Shown one piece after another: positions 21,629 through 26,044 of a DNA stretch of 26,044 bases. A program made the position numbers and the translations under genes. The notes under the pieces are model-generated. The model searched no databases. It was given only the letters and a program-made list of their open reading frames with translations, and was not told the origin of the DNA. Source of the stretch: Maricaulis sp042095695 (GTDB taxonomy: Bacteria; Pseudomonadota; Alphaproteobacteria; Caulobacterales; Maricaulaceae). Each line of letters opens with the position of its first letter. Positions within the stretch are counted from its first letter, which is position 1. The stretch is taken from contig JBELMP010000013.1 in assembly GCA_042095695.1 (NCBI GenBank), positions 1-26,044 of the forward strand. Reading direction: 5' to 3'.

Positions 21629-23437
21629 CTAGCGCTGAATCGCAAATTCATACGAGGTCAGGATGACCAGGAGCGCTGTCTGCACGCGGGCACGTCGACT
21701 GGCGGTCTCCTCGCCGGGGATTATGGGTATGGCTTGCAGGATCAGACTCAGTACGTCGCGGGTCGAATCCTCCAGCTGGCCACTGGTCAGCATGAGATCC
21801 AGGCGATCAATAAGCGCATCAACATCATCTGCGATCTCGATCTCGGCAGAATAATCGGGATGGAAGCCCAAAGTATCGGTGCGGCGGTCGCCCCAGCTCT
21901 CTCCTATGATGAAGGGAGACAGAAAATTCGCATAACCGATAATGCTGGCCTCATTGATGATCTGGAGTTCAGGCGCTGTCATGCCCGCATCGCCAGATGC
22001 GGTGCCGGGCGCGACATAGCCAGGCCGGTAGAAGTTGAAGACAGACCTTGAACCATAGGGCTGCTGCGCGAGCGCGCCGGGAGCGCTGGTATTCCAGAGC
22101 GCATCCTCGCGACTGGCCTGGCTGCCATCAATGCCGAAGGCGCGTGCCCAATGCACGAAGCGGATGACCGGTTCGCGCACCTTGCCATAGGTGGCGGATT
22201 GCTGTTCCGGCGCGATATTGGCCTCACTGTCCATGAGCACAGCGGCGAGGGTGGCAGCCAGATCGCCGCGAATGCCTTCCCCGACAGTGCTGCCATCGGG
22301 CAGACGATAGCTTCCCGTTTCGAACGTGTTGGCGACGCGTCCGATATAGGCATTGCTGGGATTGGAAAGCGTAAAACGCTGGATCAGCTGACGACTGAAA
22401 AAGGGTGCGACATTGGGATGTTCGAACAGGGCATCCAGCGCCATGTCGATACTGCTGCTTCCATCCGTCCCGGCCGGGATGACTGTTCCGAGAAAGCGCT
22501 TCTCCTCCGGAGAGTGAAACGCCTCGAACATCTGCAGGGCCTCCCATTGCGATGCATCACTCGACGGATCCCACCAGCCGGGGCCGGCAAGGCCAAGCCC
22601 GGTAAAGACGCGCGCGAGGCCGGTAACATCGTCATTGTCATAAGTCTCGATGGGCTGGCCCTCATTGTCGAGAACCGGTGAGCCATCCATCTGCAATTGA
22701 ACGAGGCCAATGGTGAAAAGCTGCATGATCTCACGCGCGTAATTCTCATCAGGCACGCGCCCGCTCATCGGATCTCCGCGTTCATTATAGAGATAGGTCA
22801 GATAGCTTGCCATGGCTGGCGAATAGGTGACGTCGTGCAGCAGGTCGCGGAAATTCCCGAACGCGTTTTCGGTCAGGATATCCATATAGTGCGCCATCGT
22901 ATTGGGCCGACCGACCAGGGTGTCATTCTCCGTAGACACAACGAATATCTGGGAGAGGGCAAAGGCCATTCGCTGGCGGAGCTGATCATCTCCATTGATC
23001 GCGCTTTCCCAGAAACTGTCGGCGGTTGCGCGATAAATCAGATACTCCGGCTCGAAAACCCGCGCCTGCATGGCGTCCAGATGCAGGGTTGGCGGCCGCG
23101 CGAGTTGGTCTCGGAACCATAGAGATTGATTGGAATAGGCGAGGTCCTCGATTTCCGTATAACTCGCACCGAATGTGGCTTTGCTTAGAAAGCTGGCGGA
23201 TTCTTCAAGGGCTTGCTGGCTGACCGGCGCCGGTGTTGCCGGCGGTGGTGTACCATTATTCCCGCCGCCAGAAGTGCCACCAGTGGCGCCACCGCTGTCG
23301 CCGCCACCGCCACCACCGCAGGCTGCGACCAGCAACGAAAATGCCGCAATCGCCAGGGCGCGCGGCGCTCGGCCTGTGCGCGATCGCCTGGATATCGGGA
23401 CGGGTCTGTTCAGGTCAAACAGCGCGGACAGGAGCAT
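21629..23437 (-). CDS. DUF1800 lipoprotein
   Basis: The product has 602 residues. The N-terminus is long and Arg-rich (SRRSRTGRAPR), then a hydrophobic stretch ending in a lipobox LVAAC with Cys40, followed by a Gly/Asp/Ser/Pro linker of about 35 residues. The DUF1800 domain fills the rest: FLSKATFGASYTEIEDLA, LRQRMAFALSQIFV, the NYAREIMQLFTIG motif and FSRQLIQRFTLSNPS. Family function is unknown. It is commonly paired with DUF1501 in marine and oligotrophic bacteria, as here. GAGG (23444-23447) lies 6 nt before the ATG. The twin arginine before the lipobox might make it a Tat substrate like its partner, but the motif is imperfect. Confidence 0.92.
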   Translation of the reverse strand: MLLSALFDLNRPVPISRRSRTGRAPRALAIAAFSLLVAACGGGGGGDSGGATGGTSGGGNNGTPPPATPAPVSQQALEESASFLSKATFGASYTEIEDLAYSNQSLWFRDQLARPPTLHLDAMQARVFEPEYLIYRATADSFWESAINGDDQLRQRMAFALSQIFVVSTENDTLVGRPNTMAHYMDILTENAFGNFRDLLHDVTYSPAMASYLTYLYNERGDPMSGRVPDENYAREIMQLFTIGLVQLQMDGSPVLDNEGQPIETYDNDDVTGLARVFTGLGLAGPGWWDPSSDASQWEALQMFEAFHSPEEKRFLGTVIPAGTDGSSSIDMALDALFEHPNVAPFFSRQLIQRFTLSNPSNAYIGRVANTFETGSYRLPDGSTVGEGIRGDLAATLAAVLMDSEANIAPEQQSATYGKVREPVIRFVHWARAFGIDGSQASREDALWNTSAPGALAQQPYGSRSVFNFYRPGYVAPGTASGDAGMTAPELQIINEASIIGYANFLSPFIIGESWGDRRTDTLGFHPDYSAEIEIADDVDALIDRLDLMLTSGQLEDSTRDVLSLILQAIPIIPGEETASRRARVQTALLVILTSYEFAIQR

Positions 23438-23545
23438 GGGTGGCCTCGCGGACGATTGCAGGTCGAACCGCGCAAACCATACGCAGCCCGGTTTGAAACC
23501 CCGCCCATAAACCCATTGCGTGGTAAACTAGCAGCAAAACACGAT

Positions 23546-23584
23546 AGAAGAAAAAGGATTCGAATTGAAGATGATTATCTTCAA
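23546..23584 (-). terminator. Candidate terminator of bioD
   Basis: On the minus strand TTGAAGAT-AATC-ATCTTCAA (23584-23565) forms an 8-bp AU-rich stem starting 4 bp past the bioD stop. A run CCTTTTTCTTC follows about 8 nt later. The stem is weak and the T-run is offset, so it is only a candidate. The rest of 23438-23588 should contain the DUF1800 promoter. Confidence 0.4.
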
Positions 23585-23588
23585 ATTG

Positions 23589-24236
23589 TTAGTGGCTTAG
23601 GACGCTAAGCAAATCTTCTGGTTTAGCCGAATCATAGATCAGAAACTGCGTTCTCGGGGCAAAGCGGACGAGGCTCTGGCGAATCTCCTCCGCTGCGACA
23701 GGGCCTGAGAGATACGGGTTGAGGATCACCGTCGAGCGCCCGTCCAGCGCGCGCAGCGCTGTCAGGATGTGGGAGATTGTTCCAAGATAGCAGCCCGCAA
23801 CGAGCACGGGCCGGGCGTCGAGCTCGCGCAACAGATCCAGATTGAGGCCATCTTCCGCAATCGGTGACATAAGGCCGCCAGCGCCTTCGATAAGCGTTGG
23901 CCGCTGTCGGTCGAGCTGGTCACTGCACCAGTTTGCGATGGTCTGCAGGCGCAGCTCGCGGCCCTCGCGCCGGGCCGCCATGTCCGGCGAGAGCGGTTCA
24001 CGGAACCGCCAGGGCGTCATCGCGGTGACAGCGTTTGCATCGAGGCGGGCGGCTTGCGCCTGGAGCAGGCGGACCGTATCGCTGTCCCGGATTGCATCAG
24101 GATCAAAGCCGGACAGAACGGGTTTGAGGACTTTGCAGGCTTGCCCGGCCTCATGTGATGCGCGCAGCAGCGCGCAAAGAATATGGGTCTTGCCGATATC
24201 CGTGCCGGTGCCAGTAAAGAAGATCGGACGGGCCAT
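23589..24236 (-). CDS. bioD: Dethiobiotin synthetase
   Basis: BioD closes the ureido ring of dethiobiotin from 7,8-diaminopelargonate, CO2 and ATP, the penultimate step of biotin synthesis. The 215 residues fit the family. The P-loop variant GTGTDIGKT is at residues 8-16. KVLKPVLSGFD (substrate lysine region) is near 35, and the conserved EGAGGLMSPIAED near 120. Its ATG overlaps the bioF stop (TAATG), so the two are translationally coupled. No separate Shine-Dalgarno is needed. It is the last gene of the bioF-bioD unit. Confidence 0.95.
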   Translation of the reverse strand: MARPIFFTGTGTDIGKTHILCALLRASHEAGQACKVLKPVLSGFDPDAIRDSDTVRLLQAQAARLDANAVTAMTPWRFREPLSPDMAARREGRELRLQTIANWCSDQLDRQRPTLIEGAGGLMSPIAEDGLNLDLLRELDARPVLVAGCYLGTISHILTALRALDGRSTVILNPYLSGPVAAEEIRQSLVRFAPRTQFLIYDSAKPEDLLSVLSH

Positions 24237-25414
24237 TATTCCGCTGCCATGCTGTTGGAGCGAAGGTGGGTCAAACGCGCTGCGAGGCTGTCAATATCGG
24301 CTTCCGAATGGGTTGCCGAGACGGTGATCCGCAGGCGCGAAGTGCCAATCGGGACAGTCGGTGGCCGGATCGCTGTAACCAGGAAGCCAGCCTGTTCCAG
24401 CGCGCCGGAGAGGGATAGCGCATCCGATTCTTCGCCGATGATGAGCGGGATGATCGGGCTCTCAGGCTTCGGCAGGCCGAGCTTCCGGCACAGTCTTGCC
24501 GCCAGTTCGAGTGGTCGCCCGGTTTCGATCTGGCCGGTGGTGATCAATTCGAGCGATTTCAGTGCGGCACCAATGCTTGCCGGAGGCGGGGCGGTTGTGA
24601 AAACGAAGGGCCGGGCCCGCGATCTCAACAATTCACACACCTGATGTGATGCGCAAAGATATCCGCCATAACTCCCTATAGATTTGGATAAAGTCCCCAT
24701 TTGCAAAGGGGCTTGTGCTGGTGGTTGCCAGCTGTGCGCTGTCCCGCGCCCGTCGCCGAGAATGCCCAGCCCGTGCGCGTCATCGACAAGCGTCCAGGCG
24801 TCATGAGCATCCGCCAGGGCGAGGATTTCCGGCAGTGGTGCGCGGTCGCCATCCATCGAGAAAACGCCATCGGTCAGGATAAGGACATTCTGGTGCTGGT
24901 CGCGGTGGCGCTCAAGCAGGCCTTCAAGGCCTCGAATATCATTATGGGGAAAGACTAGTTGATGCGCCCGGGAGAGCTGCGCACCGCCATGAAGGCAGGC
25001 ATGGGCCAAGGCGTCGACAAGAACCAGGTCATCGGGCCCGACAAGTGCGGGCGTGATGGCCAGATTGGCCAGATAGCCTGAGCCGAAAACAATACAGTCC
25101 TCACTTCCCTTGAAGCTGGCGAGACGCTGTTCAAGCTCGAAGAGGAGGTCATAGCCGCCCGTTACCAGTCTTGAAGCCCCGGATCCGGCGCCATGCGCGC
25201 AAGCCGCTTTCTGCGCGGCGGCGATTACCTCCGGGTGCTGGCTGAGGCCGAGATAATCATTGGAGCAGAAATTGATCAGCATCCGGCCGTCGCGCTCCAC
25301 CCGCATTTCGGGGCGGGCATTGGCGACCTTGAGGGACCGGCGTCGATTATGCGCCTCCAGCGCGGCAAGCTTGCCCGCTGCAAAAGCGTCCAGAGAAGGG
25401 GAGGAGGAACTCAT
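24236..25414 (-). CDS. bioF: 8-amino-7-oxononanoate synthase
   Basis: BioF condenses pimeloyl-ACP or pimeloyl-CoA with alanine, using PLP, to start the biotin bicycle. The 392 residues match the alpha-oxoamine synthase family. Visible motifs are NFCSNDYLGLSQHP near residue 50, GSGASRLVTGGYDL near 80, TDGVFSMDGDRAPL near 180, VDDAHGLGILG near 210 and the PLP lysine in TLSKSIGSYGGY near 245. A weak AGGG precedes the ATG. It diverges from bioA with only 43 bp between the two start codons. bioB is not in the window and may lie beyond bioA or elsewhere. Confidence 0.95.
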   Translation of the reverse strand: MSSSSPSLDAFAAGKLAALEAHNRRRSLKVANARPEMRVERDGRMLINFCSNDYLGLSQHPEVIAAAQKAACAHGAGSGASRLVTGGYDLLFELEQRLASFKGSEDCIVFGSGYLANLAITPALVGPDDLVLVDALAHACLHGGAQLSRAHQLVFPHNDIRGLEGLLERHRDQHQNVLILTDGVFSMDGDRAPLPEILALADAHDAWTLVDDAHGLGILGDGRGTAHSWQPPAQAPLQMGTLSKSIGSYGGYLCASHQVCELLRSRARPFVFTTAPPPASIGAALKSLELITTGQIETGRPLELAARLCRKLGLPKPESPIIPLIIGEESDALSLSGALEQAGFLVTAIRPPTVPIGTSRLRITVSATHSEADIDSLAARLTHLRSNSMAAE

Positions 25415-25424
25415 ATTCGCCCTG

Positions 25425-25451
25425 TTGCACAGAAATCCGGCCTGCTAAAGC
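25425..25451 (+). promoter_or_regulatory. Candidate bioA promoter
   Basis: TTGCAC (25425-25430), a 13-bp spacer and GCTAAAGC (25444-25451) closely follow the Caulobacter housekeeping pattern TTGACGS-N10-14-GCTANAWC. Transcription would begin about at the bioA ATG (25458), which lacks a Shine-Dalgarno, suggesting leaderless mRNA. The element occupies most of the 43-bp gap shared with bioF. No BioR or BirA operator is seen in that gap. Confidence 0.45.
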
Positions 25452-25457
25452 CCTGCC

Positions 25458-26044
25458 ATGACTCAATCCCTGCTTCCCGCTGAATTCAAGCCTTCAGATC
25501 ATCACGTCTGGCGTCCCTATACGCAGATGAAAACCACGCCGGCGGCGCTGCCGGTCAAGAGCGCGCAAGGTGTACATATCCAGCTTGCCGATGGCCGGCG
25601 CCTGATCGACGGCGTGTCCTCCTGGTGGACGGTCTGCCATGGCTATCGCCACCCGCACATCATCAAGGCGGTGAAGGACCAGCTGGATGCCGTCCCCCAT
25701 ATTATGCTGGGCGGACTTACGCATGCGCCAGCGGAGCGCCTCGCTGCGCGTCTGGCCGCCTTGCTTCCCGGCGATCTCAATCATGCATTTTTCTGCGAAA
25801 GCGGTTCGGTTTCGGTGGAGATCGCGATGAAGATCGCGATGCAATCCTGGCTCAATCGCGGTGTGAGCGGGCGGACGAAGTTCATTTGCTTCAAGGGCGG
25901 TTATCATGGTGACACGCTGGCAGCGATGTCGGTCTGTGATCCCGAAGAGGGCATGCACAGCCTGTTTGCCGGCGGGCTGCAGCGCCAATGGGTCACGGAT
26001 CTGCCCGACACGCCCGAACGCGCCAGGGCACTCGAGCGCCTCCT
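25458..26044 (+). CDS. bioA: Adenosylmethionine-8-amino-7-oxononanoate aminotransferase, N-terminal part
   Basis: BioA makes 7,8-diaminopelargonate from the BioF product using S-adenosylmethionine as amino donor and PLP. The frame is open from the ATG at 25458 to the window end, 195 complete codons, so roughly half of a protein of about 420 residues is seen. HHVWRPYTQM near residue 15, DGVSSWWTVCHGYRHPHI near 55, the PLP-phosphate region FFCESGSVSVEIAMKIA near 115, and KGGYHGDTLAAMSVCD near 145 are typical. The SGSVSVE segment and the WW pair distinguish BioA from other class III aminotransferases. The catalytic lysine lies beyond the edge. It diverges from bioF-bioD. Confidence 0.95.
   Translation, partial: MTQSLLPAEFKPSDHHVWRPYTQMKTTPAALPVKSAQGVHIQLADGRRLIDGVSSWWTVCHGYRHPHIIKAVKDQLDAVPHIMLGGLTHAPAERLAARLAALLPGDLNHAFFCESGSVSVEIAMKIAMQSWLNRGVSGRTKFICFKGGYHGDTLAAMSVCDPEEGMHSLFAGGLQRQWVTDLPDTPERARALERL

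Overview
The window looks like chromosomal DNA of an alphaproteobacterium, most likely in the Caulobacterales/Maricaulales (Hyphomonadaceae-like) range. The reasons are moderate-to-high GC, the order trigger factor - clpP - clpX - lon, the glnB-glnA pair, a malic enzyme fused to a phosphotransacetylase-like domain, a lysine/alanine tail on trigger factor, promoter-like sequences resembling the Caulobacter housekeeping consensus, and few Shine-Dalgarno sequences at some starts. The genus is inferred, not shown. No insertion sequence, phage gene, CRISPR array or rRNA was seen.

Layout. Positions 1-646 (minus) hold the N-terminal part of a secreted, repeat-rich surface protein cut by the window edge, with a LacI-type palindrome upstream. 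Positions 809-2583 (minus) are the nitrogen-control operon glnB-glnA. After a 488-bp gap come maeB and a MATE exporter (plus). Convergent to them are a TPMT-family methyltransferase and a protein that resembles a degenerate EAL domain (minus). Next are tRNA-Leu(UAG), a spinster-type MFS transporter (minus), and the protein-quality-control cluster tig, clpP, clpX, lon (plus). pheA (bifunctional chorismate mutase/prephenate dehydratase) follows, preceded by a short aromatic-rich reading frame and an intrinsic terminator that together look like a transcription attenuator. Then come yiaA-like and pspA (minus), facing a TetR regulator (plus) across two matched palindromes. tRNA-Val(UAC) is followed by a DUF1800 lipoprotein/DUF1501 Tat-protein pair (minus). 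The window ends in biotin synthesis: bioF-bioD (minus) and divergent bioA (plus, cut by the edge).

How the genes fit together. GlnB and GlnA both keep their modification tyrosines, so the standard uridylylation/adenylylation control of nitrogen assimilation should apply. Tig, ClpP, ClpX and Lon are a folding and proteolysis set. They appear to be separate transcription units, because hairpins lie in every gap. The PspA/YiaA/TetR block looks like a self-contained envelope-stress module. Its control appears to be TetR repression rather than the PspF activation known from enterobacteria.

The most interesting signal is the pheA leader at 16963-17126. It has a 23-codon frame with YYFTGYF at codons 6-12, a competing antiterminator pairing, and a terminator with eight Ts. 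The second is the pair of near-identical TetR operators at 19332-19401.
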